This document shows positions 1-8,847 of a stretch of DNA of 64,000 nt, one piece after another (position 1 is the first letter of the stretch; every line of letters begins with the position of its first letter). The DNA is taken from the NCBI RefSeq assembly GCF_900105215.1, contig NZ_FOIP01000001.1, positions 1,944,001 to 2,008,000 of the forward strand. The letters are read 5' to 3'. A program made the position numbers and the translations under genes. The notes under the pieces were generated by a model that made no database searches, was not told the DNA's origin, and saw nothing but the letters and a program-made list of their open reading frames with translations. The stretch is from Lacrimispora sphenoides. Lineage in GTDB: Bacteria; Bacillota; Clostridia; Lachnospirales; Lachnospiraceae.

Positions 1-8
1 TATATTAT

Positions 9-2180
9 TTATTCAGAGATATGGTTATGTCGGAGAAAATCGTCAAGCATTAGCTTTTCGACTCCCGCCAAAATAGCGATTCCAATTCCATGAGGGTCGT
101 TGAAACGCCATCCAAGCTGCTGGTAATAAGAGCGGCTGAAGGAACAGCCGGAACCCTGGCAGACACCGTAAAGATCGCCCTTCCGGTTGATTACCCTTTG
201 CTTCATTCCTCTCCATGCCCGCTGTATGGATAAAACGCTTTCCCGGCACAGCTCCGGGCTTAAAATCCCCAGGCGGATTCCCCGGGAAAGAGCACAGATG
301 AACATGGAAGTGGAGGAAGCCTCTTCATAGGTGGAAGGGTCGTCCAGGATCTGATGCCACAGGCCGTTTACATCCTGCACCCGCAAAATGCCTTCCGCCA
401 TCTCATGGAAGAATCCGGCCACAGCCTTATAGTCCGGGTGATCTTCAGGAAGAACCAGAAGCAACTCTGATAATGCCAGCACCACCCAGCCGTTTCCCCG
501 GCTCCAGGGGATTTTATTCATTTTCTTATACTCCAGATCCACAATATGGGACATCAGATTCTGACCCGGCATAAAGAAGTACTGCTTGAATAGCTTCGCC
601 TGGCGGCAAGCTTCTGTTAAGTATTCCTCTTTTTCACTTAACTGGTAGTAACGGCATAAAAATGGGATGCTCATGTACATATCATCGATCCACATGGTGT
701 TGTCGTTTCTTGAGAACACCTGATCCTTTTCCCTTCGCTGGCGGTTTTTCATAAAATCAGCAATCACATCCGCCAGGGCATGGGCTTCTTTTGAAGGACA
801 CCGCCGGTTGGCTTCCAGCAAAAAGGAGCCAAAGGAGCCGCAGTCATCCAACTCGGTCAGCCAGCAAAGCTGGGTGTTCACTCCCGGATATCCGAATACC
901 GATTTATCATAAATGGAATAATCATACGCCGCCGCTGTCATCCGGGCATACTCCTGTACATATTCCAGCCAGTCCGGACGATTGAGATATTCCCCTGCTT
1001 TTAACATGCCGTAAAGGGTCACGCCGCAGGGATAGGTCCATTTTCCGTATAATTCCTGCTCCGCGAATATCCTCACAAAGGAATCCGGCAGGTCTGCCTG
1101 CCAGTAGCAGGTGCCATTTGCTCCGGAATACACTCTATCCATGCCTGTCAAATGGCTGATGGGTGGAATTTCCTCTTCAAAAAGACCGGTATAGATCCAT
1201 TCACCCTCATATCCTTTTACCCCGGTGCTAAGAGGAAGGGTACCGCCGGCAACCTGAAATTCAACTGACAGACCTGTATCGTGACCTGCTTTCTTTTTGC
1301 AAATTAGTATTACCTCATATCTTCCTCTGGGCAGTGAGATTTCCTTTTCAAAAGCCCCTTCCAGCCATTCTAAGTATAGACCCCCGTTGATATAGACTCT
1401 AAGCGGCTGACTGGAGCTGCCTTTGATCATGACCTTGCCGGAATCCCCATGGAAGAAACTGCTTTTAGCAGCAGCAGTTCCCTGACTGTCCAGACCGAAA
1501 ATACGGGATAACGGGCAGGAGGAGACAGGCGATTCATACTCCTGCCTTGGAAACCAGAAAAGCCCCTCAAAAGTACCGTCAATCAGAGCAGAGGTATCCG
1601 CTGTCTCCCGGCCAATGGGAGGGCAATAGACAAAACCTGCCTGTCCCTTTCTTTCGGCCAAAGGCACCGTAAAATGGGAAGGCTGCCATTGAGGCTGTGC
1701 ATGGCGGAGAGAGAGGCCGAAACCGATCTCCGTTTTTTCGGTTTCCAAAAGAAAATGGTTAAGGCCTGTTTCAAGGGGAATGGAACATGTGCAGCAGGAT
1801 TTCAAGCCTTCCTGAGGGGGGAGTGAGTGAAACACTTTTTCTCCATTTACCCATAAAACAGTCGGTCCGCAGCATTGGATCTGAAACTGGGAGACAGTTT
1901 GGCTGTGGCTGTATAAATCTCCTGCTCCATAGCAGACCTCTCCAACGGCGGCCTGGGGAAAGCGGCTGCCGAAATCGAATTGATACCAGCCTTTTGTATT
2001 GCAGGTAATGCCGGATGTGAAATCCAGCCGGTACTGATAAGGCGCCTGGGGGTTGTGCCCGATAAAACGGTTGGCCAACAGTGCAATTACTTCACGATCC
2101 CGCTCTCCATATACGTGGAAGGCGCTATCTTCCCAATGGAAGTAATTACTATCGCAGACTTTGTTGCTTTCGTATTTCAT
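9..2180 (-). CDS. GH88/GH105-type unsaturated glycuronyl hydrolase with long N-terminal region
   Basis: Probable cytoplasmic hydrolase that removes unsaturated uronic acid from the ends of oligosaccharides made by polysaccharide lyases (YteR/GH105 family). The C-terminal half, from about residue 350, has the family marks: an Asp-Asp-Met-Tyr-Met segment near residue 496, a Ser-Arg-Gly-Asn-Gly-Trp segment near residue 557, and a Glu-Ala-Ser-Ser-Thr segment late in the barrel. The first ~340 residues are Trp- and Cys-rich, look beta-rich and are not part of the usual ~370-residue enzyme; they may be a carbohydrate-binding module, which I cannot name. No signal peptide is seen. The start is preceded by GGAGG seven bases upstream. 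The stop lies at the left edge, so any operon partners are outside the window. The family call is fairly secure; the exact substrate is not. Confidence 0.75.
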   Translation of the reverse strand: MKYESNKVCDSNYFHWEDSAFHVYGERDREVIALLANRFIGHNPQAPYQYRLDFTSGITCNTKGWYQFDFGSRFPQAAVGEVCYGAGDLYSHSQTVSQFQIQCCGPTVLWVNGEKVFHSLPPQEGLKSCCTCSIPLETGLNHFLLETEKTEIGFGLSLRHAQPQWQPSHFTVPLAERKGQAGFVYCPPIGRETADTSALIDGTFEGLFWFPRQEYESPVSSCPLSRIFGLDSQGTAAAKSSFFHGDSGKVMIKGSSSQPLRVYINGGLYLEWLEGAFEKEISLPRGRYEVILICKKKAGHDTGLSVEFQVAGGTLPLSTGVKGYEGEWIYTGLFEEEIPPISHLTGMDRVYSGANGTCYWQADLPDSFVRIFAEQELYGKWTYPCGVTLYGMLKAGEYLNRPDWLEYVQEYARMTAAAYDYSIYDKSVFGYPGVNTQLCWLTELDDCGSFGSFLLEANRRCPSKEAHALADVIADFMKNRQRREKDQVFSRNDNTMWIDDMYMSIPFLCRYYQLSEKEEYLTEACRQAKLFKQYFFMPGQNLMSHIVDLEYKKMNKIPWSRGNGWVVLALSELLLVLPEDHPDYKAVAGFFHEMAEGILRVQDVNGLWHQILDDPSTYEEASSTSMFICALSRGIRLGILSPELCRESVLSIQRAWRGMKQRVINRKGDLYGVCQGSGCSFSRSYYQQLGWRFNDPHGIGIAILAGVEKLMLDDFLRHNHISE

Positions 2181-2482
2181 AAGGGGTTCCTCCTGTTAAG
2201 AATTTCGTTCCATAAAAAGTTTCCTGGATTCTATATTCATATTATAATAGATTAAAGTATTACAAATCTTATGTAATCGGGACTTTTTTTGATAAAATCA
2301 TACTTTTGGCTACTTACATGAAGATTGGAATCAAACGGAAAAAAATGTTTTAAAATTGTCTTTAACTATTATATAGAAAATGATAGAATAAACATGTCAT
2401 TCTGGTATGATTAAGCGCAGATAACCTTTTTGCACAGGCTAATATAAAATACGATAAAATGATTAAAACAGGAGGAATTATT
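2181..2482. promoter_or_regulatory. Divergent promoter region between GH105 gene and VOC gene
   Basis: An AT-rich gap of about 300 bases between divergent genes. Rightward, TTGCAC (2430-2435) and GATAAA (2453-2458) are 17 bases apart and would serve the VOC gene. Leftward, a TATAAT on the minus strand (2241-2246) has no good -35 box, as expected for an activated sugar gene. An inverted repeat ATTAC/GTAAT at about 2253-2271 lies upstream of that -10 and could be an operator. No coding potential seen. Confidence 0.4.
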
Positions 2483-2845
2483 ATGAAGTTTTGCTGGAGC
2501 ACTTTAAACGTCAGGAATTTAGAAGAATCAATCAAATTTTATGAGGAGATCATCGGTCTGAGGGTGACCAGAAGATTCCCCGCCGGTCCTGGTACTGAAA
2601 TTGCATTTTTAGGCGATGGGGAAACACAAATTGAATTGATATGCGGCGGGGACAGGGAAATTCATGTGGGAGATGATATCAGCTGGGGGTTTGAAGTGAA
2701 ATCCCTTGATCAGACCCTTTCTCTGGCAAAGGAAAAAGGCGTGGTTCTTTTAGGAGAGCCGGTGCAGCCAAATCCCCATGTGAGGTTTGCCTTTATAAAA
2801 GATCCTAATGGTATGAGAGTACAGCTTATAGAAACTCTGGGGTAA
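2483..2845 (+). CDS. VOC-superfamily (glyoxalase/bleomycin resistance-like) protein
   Basis: A 120-residue single-domain protein of the vicinal oxygen chelate fold, in the range of glyoxalase I-like proteins. The N-terminal strand Cys-Trp-Ser-Thr-Leu-Asn-Val, the Ser-Ile-Lys-Phe-Tyr-Glu helix and the C-terminal Asp-Pro-Asn-Gly strand ending in Gln-Leu-Ile-Glu-Thr are typical. A distal Glu that could bind metal is present, but the substrate cannot be read from sequence. I chose the ATG at 2483 because AGGAGG lies 7 bases upstream (2470-2475); an in-frame ATG at 2459 has no ribosome site. It is followed 51 bases later by hydE, with no clear functional link. Confidence 0.8.
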   Translation: MKFCWSTLNVRNLEESIKFYEEIIGLRVTRRFPAGPGTEIAFLGDGETQIELICGGDREIHVGDDISWGFEVKSLDQTLSLAKEKGVVLLGEPVQPNPHVRFAFIKDPNGMRVQLIETLG

Positions 2846-2896
2846 TGAACGGAAAAACCAGGCAGCAGCGGACACTACAGAGCAAGGAGAAAGAAA

Positions 2897-3934
2897 ATGA
2901 AGCATTTAATTGATAAGCTGTATGAAACTCATAACCTGGATAAGGACGAGTTCATCTACCTGCTGGAAAATTATAATAAAGAAGACAGTGAATATTTATT
3001 TTCCCTGGCAAGGACCTACAGTCAGGATCATTATGAGAAGGAAGTTTATATCAGGGGACTGATTGAATTTACGAATTACTGCAAAAATGACTGCTATTAC
3101 TGCGGTATAAGAAGAGGCAATAAAAATGCCAGCCGGTACCGGTTAAGCAAGGAAGAGATCCTTTCCTGCTGCGAGTCCGGGTATGGACTCGGCTTTCGGA
3201 CCTTTGTGCTTCAGGGTGGAGAAGACCCTGCATTTACAGATGAGGTCATGGTGGATATTGTTAAAACCATCCGGGAGGAATATCCGGATTGTGCCATCAC
3301 CCTTTCCATAGGGGAAAAAACCTATGACCAGTATTTGAAATATTATGAAGCGGGAGCAAACCGCTATCTCCTCCGCCATGAAACAGCGGATGAGGAACAT
3401 TATTCCCGCCTTCATCCGGACTCTCTGTCCTTAGAAAACCGGAAGGAATGCTTAAGGGATTTAAAAAAGATCGGCTATCAGGTGGGAACTGGATTCATGG
3501 TAGGTTCCCCCTACCAGACCGCCAAGTGTCTGGCTGAAGATTTGGAGTTTATAAAAGAACTGTCCCCACAGATGGTGGGCATTGGGCCTTTTATTCCTCA
3601 TAAGGACACCCCCTTTGCCGATTTTCCTGCAGGAAGTGTTGATCTCACCCTGTTTCTCATAGGGATCTTAAGGTTGATGCTGCCAAATGCACTACTGCCT
3701 TCCACCACAGCACTAGGGACCCTTGACCCCAAGGGAAGGGAAAAAGGGATCCTGTCAGGAGCCAATGTTCTGATGCCTAATTTATCACCCATTGGCGTCC
3801 GGAAGAAATATGAATTATATGACAACAAGATCTGTACCGGAGAGGAAGCTGCAGAATGTAATGTCTGTCTGAGAAACCGTGTTGCCTCCATTGGTTATAA
3901 CGTGGTAGAAAAAAGAGGCGATTATAAAGAATGA
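2897..3934 (+). CDS. hydE: [FeFe]-hydrogenase H-cluster maturase, radical SAM protein HydE
   Basis: HydE is a radical S-adenosylmethionine enzyme that works with HydF and HydG to build the 2Fe subcluster of [FeFe]-hydrogenase. The CxxxCxxC cluster motif is Cys62, Cys66 and Cys69, placed after the usual N-terminal helical extension, and a Gly-Gly-Glu-Asp SAM-binding segment follows. The C-terminal part keeps the HydE-like Pro-Asn-Leu-Ser-Pro stretch and a Cys pair (Cys-Asn-Val-Cys) near residue 324. Length (345 aa) is normal. AAGGAG stands 6 bases before the ATG. hydF, hydG and the hydrogenase itself are not in the window, so this is an unlinked maturase gene. BioB/ThiH relatives are less likely because the order of motifs fits HydE best. 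Confidence 0.9.
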   Translation: MKHLIDKLYETHNLDKDEFIYLLENYNKEDSEYLFSLARTYSQDHYEKEVYIRGLIEFTNYCKNDCYYCGIRRGNKNASRYRLSKEEILSCCESGYGLGFRTFVLQGGEDPAFTDEVMVDIVKTIREEYPDCAITLSIGEKTYDQYLKYYEAGANRYLLRHETADEEHYSRLHPDSLSLENRKECLRDLKKIGYQVGTGFMVGSPYQTAKCLAEDLEFIKELSPQMVGIGPFIPHKDTPFADFPAGSVDLTLFLIGILRLMLPNALLPSTTALGTLDPKGREKGILSGANVLMPNLSPIGVRKKYELYDNKICTGEEAAECNVCLRNRVASIGYNVVEKRGDYKE

Positions 3935-4146
3935 GCCGGAGATAGGCATGGTAAAGTACTTTGACAAAAGGGTACGGTCCGGTCTGTGGGGAACCAGTAG
4001 GAATTGATCGCAATTATAATAGGCAGAGCAGCAAAGACAATGGAATCTGCATTGTATTCCATGACAATGGCCCATTCTCCTGCCGGAAATGTTCATTCTC
4101 TGGAGGATAAGGAGATATTTGATTATTAATTCCTGATTGAAATTAT

Positions 4147-4189
4147 AAAACCGCTTATTATACCTGTGAAGATAATAAGCGGTTTTTTC
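4147..4189. terminator. Bidirectional rho-independent terminator
   Basis: Perfect 15-base-pair stem (4147-4161 with 4172-4186), ten-base loop, T-run on the plus side and A-run on the other. It lies between the end of hydE and the convergent gene ending at 4203, so it probably ends both transcripts. Confidence 0.85.
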
Positions 4190-4202
4190 TATCTCAGCAA
4201 GT

Positions 4203-4799
4203 TTAAACCAGTTGAATGCGATAAGCTGTGGACTGTGGAGGTATGCTGGCAGTCTGGAAGTTGGCATGCTCGACCCTCACCAGCTGTCCAGGCTGAAGGG
4301 AGCTGAATCGAATAGGATTATTATTCTGATCCAGGATTTCTGTAGCGCGGGAGACAACAAATCTCATCTGGTCCATCTCATCATCGGGATTGCCGGTAAC
4401 GAGGAAGCCATTTGCAACATCTACGGAAACGATCCAGTCTGTCGTTGTGCGGTAAGCAGGCATTTGCACGAAAGCTACGATCCGGAAAGCCTTTGTTTGA
4501 GGGGGAATGCTCCTTGTCATGGCAGCGGAGAATTCGGCATTTATCCACATCCCCTTCCTGATAGTGCACAGGCTGATAGAGTCGCCAAATTGATTGATTA
4601 AGATTGTGTCCCAATCAACGTTCAATTGCAAGAGTTCAATATTGATCATTTCATTTCGGCCGGGAGCTGCGTAGGAAACCAGGACATAACCAGTTCTGCT
4701 GTTGGAAGTAAAAACATCCTCTACAAGTGCGTTTTCAATGCGCAGGATGCTCCCGACCTGGCTGATGGTTCCTCTCCTGCCTGAAGTGGTATCATTCAT
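4203..4799 (-). CDS. Protein of unknown function with two-fold internal repeat
   Basis: I do not recognise this 198-residue protein. It has no signal peptide or membrane segment. It appears to be a tandem duplication: a Ser-Ile-Pro-Pro-Gln motif followed by an aromatic-Arg-Ile strand occurs at residues 97-108 and again at 185-196, each closing a beta-rich half. The sequence before each motif alternates hydrophobic and polar residues as in a beta-sandwich or barrel. It is a single-gene unit, convergent with hydE and divergent from the pyrophosphohydrolase gene. The start has GGGGA six bases upstream. A structural or ligand-binding role is possible; nothing in the sequence shows catalysis. Confidence 0.7.
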   Translation of the reverse strand: MNDTTSGRRGTISQVGSILRIENALVEDVFTSNSRTGYVLVSYAAPGRNEMINIELLQLNVDWDTILINQFGDSISLCTIRKGMWINAEFSAAMTRSIPPQTKAFRIVAFVQMPAYRTTTDWIVSVDVANGFLVTGNPDDEMDQMRFVVSRATEILDQNNNPIRFSSLQPGQLVRVEHANFQTASIPPQSTAYRIQLV

Positions 4800-5059
4800 A
4801 TAAATCCCCTAAATAGCATGTGAATTAATTAATATTATATGCTTATGCTGTAAAATATTACTCTATATGTACTAAGAAGCAATAATCTTTGCTCACAGCG
4901 TGGAACCAGGGGCCGTAAAGAAAAGTTCATGAATTTTACCAGTGATTATTGCCGGGAACAAGCGACATTTTTTTATGAATGTGATATACTGTTTTTAAAG
5001 TGTATCTTTCGAAAAGCATTGGACCGTTAAATTGATTAACTGGAAAGAAGGGATTTTCC

Positions 5060-5371
5060 ATTAAAAGGTACGATAAGTTAGTCAGGGACAGGATACCTGA
5101 AATAATTGAAGAAAAAGGTAAAAGGACGGTATGCCGTATTCTGTCTGATGAAGAATATATGATGAAGCTGGAAGAAAAGCTTAACGAAGAGGTAAAGGAA
5201 TATTTAGAAGATAAGAGCCTGGAAGAGATGGCAGATGTGCTGGAAGTGTTATATTCTCTTTGCAGTGCAAGAGGATATACAAAGGCGGAACTGGAGGCAG
5301 AGCGGGGAAAAAAGGCGAAAGACAGGGGCGGATTTAATAACAGGATTTTTCTGGAATATGTGGATGAGTAA
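5060..5371 (+). CDS. HisE/MazG-like nucleotide pyrophosphohydrolase, probable AUU start
   Basis: A 103-residue all-helical NTP/phosphoribosyl-ATP pyrophosphohydrolase-like protein. It carries the family opening Tyr-Asp-Lys-Leu-Val-Arg-Asp-Arg-Ile-Pro, then the acidic metal-binding pairs Glu-Glu-Val-Lys-Glu and Glu-Glu-Met-Ala-Asp, and ends in Gly-Gly-Phe-Asn. The reading frame is open from 5036. It contains no ATG, GTG or TTG until 5159, which would delete the conserved first third. An ATT at 5060 sits exactly where relatives begin and has AAGGGA six bases upstream (5048-5053), so I call AUU as the start. The alternative is a truncated product from 5159 or a damaged start. It is followed at once by the diguanylate cyclase gene. 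House-cleaning of modified nucleotides is the family role. Confidence 0.65.
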   Translation: MKRYDKLVRDRIPEIIEEKGKRTVCRILSDEEYMMKLEEKLNEEVKEYLEDKSLEEMADVLEVLYSLCSARGYTKAELEAERGKKAKDRGGFNNRIFLEYVDE

Positions 5372-5391
5372 ATGAAAAGTGCTTACATGAT

Positions 5392-6954
5392 ATGCAAAAG
5401 TATACATTCCAAAAAAAGGAGGAATGCGTTATCAGGCGTAAATACGCAATATTTCTATCCACAATTATCAGCATTATCTGCGCTGTCATGGTTTGCTTTT
5501 ATTTATTTTCTATTGCCAAGGTCGGCGATATTTATATTGAAAAGTCAGAAGAAGCAATCTATAACATTAAGAAAGATTTTCTAAAGGATACGGTCAATAA
5601 CCTGATTTCTGAAATTGAATTAGGGCGGGCGGCTAAATCGTCACACATGGAATCCTTTATATCCAGAACATCTGATATCATTAATATGAAAAAGGATCTT
5701 CCGGACTCTGAATTCAATGATTTCTTTATCGGTTTTTTTCGGGATAATCCGGATTATAAATTTCTGACCGTGTTCGTATGGGATAATGCGGCAAATAAAG
5801 TAACTTATGACCCGGGAAATCTGGCAGGAACCACCTGGAAGGATACTCTTAAGGCCAATACCTCCGGTTTATCCTCTTACCGGGTTTTCATTCACGGAGA
5901 TTATTCCTTCCTCTTTGGGATCACCAAGAACTACGTGGATGAGCTTGTTCAGGCGGACATTGCCAATGTGATCAGGAATTCTAAATTTGACGGAAATTCC
6001 TACATCTGGGTTAATGAGATACAGAATTATCAGGGAGGTAAAAATTATGCCATCCGAAGGATCCATCCCAATATGTCGGAAACAGAAGGAATCTATCTTT
6101 CGACGGATATGACTGATATCGCAGGAAATCATCCATATTTGACCGAGCTTCAGGGAATTAATACGGATGGAGAGCTGTTTTTCTCTTACTATTTCAAGGA
6201 ACCAGGCAGTGATAAGATATCCAGGAAGCTGGCTTATGCCAAGCTATATAAGGATTATAACTGGGTGGTTGCCATGGGAGTGTATCTTGATGATCTTCAG
6301 CCCTATGTTGACCAGACGAATAAGGAAAGCAAAGAGCTGGTATCCAGGATTACCCTTCTTTTGGTTTTACTGCTCATTGTTATATTAATCGTCAGCCTGT
6401 TTTCTGTTTCCTTATTGGAAAAGATATATTACCGCCATGCGAAAAAGGCAATGGAATCTGAGCTTAACCAGGATGCTCTTACAAAGGCGGGGAGCAGGAG
6501 AAGCGGGACCAATGATTTGACCAATGCTTTTAAGGAATTTAAACGGACAGGCTTAAGCCCCGGAATTATGATGTGCGATGTAGATCATTTTAAAGGGATC
6601 AATGATAGATACGGCCATTCCACAGGGGATATGGCTTTGGCGGAATTTGTTAATGTAATGAAAGGGATCTTAAGAAGCACGGACAAGATCATCCGCTGGG
6701 GCGGAGATGAATTTATCATCATTCTTTATGGCATGGAAGAGAAGCATGTACTGGATTTTGGAAACAAGTTTTTGACTTCCGTTTCTTCTTTAAAAATCCT
6801 GGATCACCATGAGGAGATAGGGATCACCGTATCCATCGGCTTTTCCTTCTTTAAGGAAGGAGATGAAGATTTTCATGATGCATTAAATCGGGCGGATGAG
6901 GCCCTTTATAAGTCAAAGTCAGAAGGGCGGAATCAGGCCAATATTATTTTATAG
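5392..6954 (+). CDS. Membrane diguanylate cyclase with extracellular Cache-like sensor and GGDEF domain
   Basis: Makes the second messenger cyclic di-GMP in response to an outside signal. A membrane helix near residues 20-40 is followed by about 290 extracellular residues of Cache type, a second helix near 340-362, and a cytoplasmic GGDEF domain. The active-site Gly-Gly-Asp-Glu-Phe begins near residue 437. An RxxD product-inhibition site (Arg-Ser-Thr-Asp) lies five residues before it, so the enzyme looks active and feedback-controlled. The ATG at 5392 has no ribosome site. A strong AGGAGG lies inside the frame at 5417-5422, with an in-frame ATC at 5431 eight bases later, which would give a protein opening with Arg-Arg-Lys and the membrane helix. 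The true start may therefore be AUC. Ligand unknown. Confidence 0.85.
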   Translation: MQKYTFQKKEECVIRRKYAIFLSTIISIICAVMVCFYLFSIAKVGDIYIEKSEEAIYNIKKDFLKDTVNNLISEIELGRAAKSSHMESFISRTSDIINMKKDLPDSEFNDFFIGFFRDNPDYKFLTVFVWDNAANKVTYDPGNLAGTTWKDTLKANTSGLSSYRVFIHGDYSFLFGITKNYVDELVQADIANVIRNSKFDGNSYIWVNEIQNYQGGKNYAIRRIHPNMSETEGIYLSTDMTDIAGNHPYLTELQGINTDGELFFSYYFKEPGSDKISRKLAYAKLYKDYNWVVAMGVYLDDLQPYVDQTNKESKELVSRITLLLVLLLIVILIVSLFSVSLLEKIYYRHAKKAMESELNQDALTKAGSRRSGTNDLTNAFKEFKRTGLSPGIMMCDVDHFKGINDRYGHSTGDMALAEFVNVMKGILRSTDKIIRWGGDEFIIILYGMEEKHVLDFGNKFLTSVSSLKILDHHEEIGITVSIGFSFFKEGDEDFHDALNRADEALYKSKSEGRNQANIIL

Positions 6955-6983
6955 AAAATAAGACGGGGAAAGGGGAAGACTGC

Positions 6984-7568
6984 ATGATGACCATTTATAC
7001 CGCACTGCTCCGGGGAATTAATGTGGGCGGAAAGAACAAGATAAAAATGGCTGAGTTAAGGCAGCTGCTGGAAGAGGCGGGCCTGACCCGGGTAGAGACT
7101 TATATTCAAAGCGGCAATGTTATATTTGAGACAGAGGATGGGGAAGAGGAACTAAAGGAGGAACTTGAGAATAAAATCAGGGAAAGGTTCGGTTTTTCCG
7201 TGAGCGTGATTTTAAGAACCTCCGGCCAGTTGGAACAACTGATAAGAAACTGTCCTTATAAGGAGAGTGAAAGGAAGGAAGCGGAGGCTCTAAATTCAGA
7301 AGGAGAGAGCTTTTATATCTGTCTTTTTCATCAGGCGCCGAAGGAGGCAGAAACGGAACGATTAAAGTCCTTTGCAGGGGAGCTTGATGATTACCGGATG
7401 CAGGGCAGGGATATTTATCTCCTGCTTCGTCACAGCATCCGCAATTCCAAACTTGCCGCCAATCTATCCCTCGCTGGTGGACCGGCAACGGTACGGAACT
7501 GGAAAACCATGGAAAAGCTTTATTCTCTGGTGATGGCCAGGATCTCTGGGGAGCAGCCTGGCTGCTAA
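6984..7568 (+). CDS. DUF1697 family protein
   Basis: A 194-residue cytoplasmic protein of the DUF1697 family, whose function is not established. It opens with the family signature Leu-Leu-Arg-Gly-Ile-Asn-Val-Gly-Gly-Lys-Asn. This is followed by a Tyr-Ile-Gln-Ser-Gly-Asn-Val segment near residue 42 and a C-terminal Arg-Asn-Trp-Lys-Thr-Met-Glu-Lys-Leu stretch typical of the family. Length is normal. It starts 29 bases after the diguanylate cyclase stop with AAGGGGA upstream, so the two may be cotranscribed. A second ATG directly follows the first and either could be used. Its stop is only 9 bases from the end of the convergent integrase gene. Confidence 0.85.
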   Translation: MMTIYTALLRGINVGGKNKIKMAELRQLLEEAGLTRVETYIQSGNVIFETEDGEEELKEELENKIRERFGFSVSVILRTSGQLEQLIRNCPYKESERKEAEALNSEGESFYICLFHQAPKEAETERLKSFAGELDDYRMQGRDIYLLLRHSIRNSKLAANLSLAGGPATVRNWKTMEKLYSLVMARISGEQPGC

Positions 7569-7577
7569 AGTAATGGC

Positions 7578-8744
7578 TTATGTATTGTTTTTTATAGTTG
7601 GGGCAGGATCAGGCAGGGCGGCGGCAGTTTCCATATTTAAAAGATACATATGGTTAAACTTTTCAATGGCCGCCTTTTTTTGTTCCATAAGGGAATGGGA
7701 ATACACATTAAGGGTGATGGACACGCTGGAATGGCCCAATAGCTCGCTGATGGTTTTCACATCCACCCCCAGCTCAAGGGCCCGGGTGGCAAAGGTATGG
7801 CGGATGGCATGAAACTTTCGGTCCTGCACGTGAGCTTCTTTTAATAGTTTCTTATAAAGCTTTTGAAAGCAGCGGGGATCTAAGGGATTATCCCCTTCAG
7901 AAAAAATATAATGGTCCGGGCTTGCATGAGAAAATCCCTGCTCCTCTGACATTTTTAACAGAAAATCCGGCAGGGGAATTTTTCTTAAAGATTTGCGGCT
8001 TTTCGGAGCACCTACCTGCAGAGATGTTTTGTTTTCACCCTCTTCAAAACGTTTGATTCTGGATACGGTCCTTGCAATGGACAGGGTGCCGGCCTCCGTA
8101 TCAATATCTCCCCATCTAAGGGAACACAATTCTCCAAGGCGGATGCCTGTATAAAATGACAGGATGATCCCTGCTGCACGCTTGTCTTTGGAATTCAGTG
8201 CCGCATTTTCTATGAGCCTCTGCTCTTTTAAGGAAAAGACTTTAACCTCCTTGTCCTCCGGTTTCGGGACTTTAACCTGTTCAATTATGGAAAAACCATC
8301 TGGCGCCCCCTTTAAGATTTCTTTTAAAGCTATTTTAAAGATGGTAAGATTTTTCTTTTTCGATGAATCTGCCAGACAGGTATTTTCTCTTATGGTTTTT
8401 ACAAAACAAAGGACAGAATCTTCTGTAATTTTCCGATTCTTTTCCTCTTCAAAAAAAGGAATGACATATTTATTCATGCATCGGTAATAGCTTTCATAAG
8501 TGGAGGGCTTTACCCGAATGGCGGCATCCTCCAGCCATGCCTCAAATAAGCAGCAGACATCGCCTCCATTCCAGGAAGGTTTCTCTCCAACGGATTCCTG
8601 GATTTCCTGGTGATTTTTCATCTTTTCTTTTACGCCTTTGTAGGTTCGGGAGTAGAAATACCGATACGTTCCATCAGATTTTAAACTCCTGCCTTCCCAG
8701 CGGCCGTCCTTGCGTTTGTAAATATTTTCTCCTCTTCGCGGCAT
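7578..8744 (-). CDS. Tyrosine-family site-specific recombinase (integrase)
   Basis: A 388-residue phage/ICE-type integrase with an Arg-Gly-Glu-rich N-terminal arm, a SAM-like core-binding domain (about 65-170) and a catalytic domain. The catalytic residues are visible: Arg in Thr-Gly-Ile-Arg-Leu-Gly-Glu near 203, His-x-x-Arg in His-Ala-Ile-Arg-His-Thr-Phe near 311, His in Leu-Gly-His-Ser-Ser near 335, and the nucleophile Tyr in Asn-Val-Tyr-Ser-His near 347. No excisionase, repressor or other phage gene is beside it. It is either the remnant of a lost element or a stand-alone domesticated recombinase. The start has AAGGAG nine bases upstream. A perfect inverted repeat in the intergenic DNA behind its promoter (8848-8863) could be a binding site. 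Confidence 0.9.
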   Translation of the reverse strand: MPRRGENIYKRKDGRWEGRSLKSDGTYRYFYSRTYKGVKEKMKNHQEIQESVGEKPSWNGGDVCCLFEAWLEDAAIRVKPSTYESYYRCMNKYVIPFFEEEKNRKITEDSVLCFVKTIRENTCLADSSKKKNLTIFKIALKEILKGAPDGFSIIEQVKVPKPEDKEVKVFSLKEQRLIENAALNSKDKRAAGIILSFYTGIRLGELCSLRWGDIDTEAGTLSIARTVSRIKRFEEGENKTSLQVGAPKSRKSLRKIPLPDFLLKMSEEQGFSHASPDHYIFSEGDNPLDPRCFQKLYKKLLKEAHVQDRKFHAIRHTFATRALELGVDVKTISELLGHSSVSITLNVYSHSLMEQKKAAIEKFNHMYLLNMETAAALPDPAPTIKNNT

Positions 8745-8847
8745 AGTACAATACTCCTTTGCTTATCATATAATTATTATATGACGTTTCTAATAATGGC
8801 ATATAATCCAAATATTACCAGATAATAGTTATAAAATCTTTAGATGC

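Noticed and set aside
4040..4129. 29-codon frame between hydE and the terminator
   Set aside because: Plausible amino-acid mix but no ribosome site; too short to support.
3815..4267. 150-codon minus-strand frame at the end of hydE
   Set aside because: Overlaps hydE, a terminator and the neighbouring gene end; no motif.
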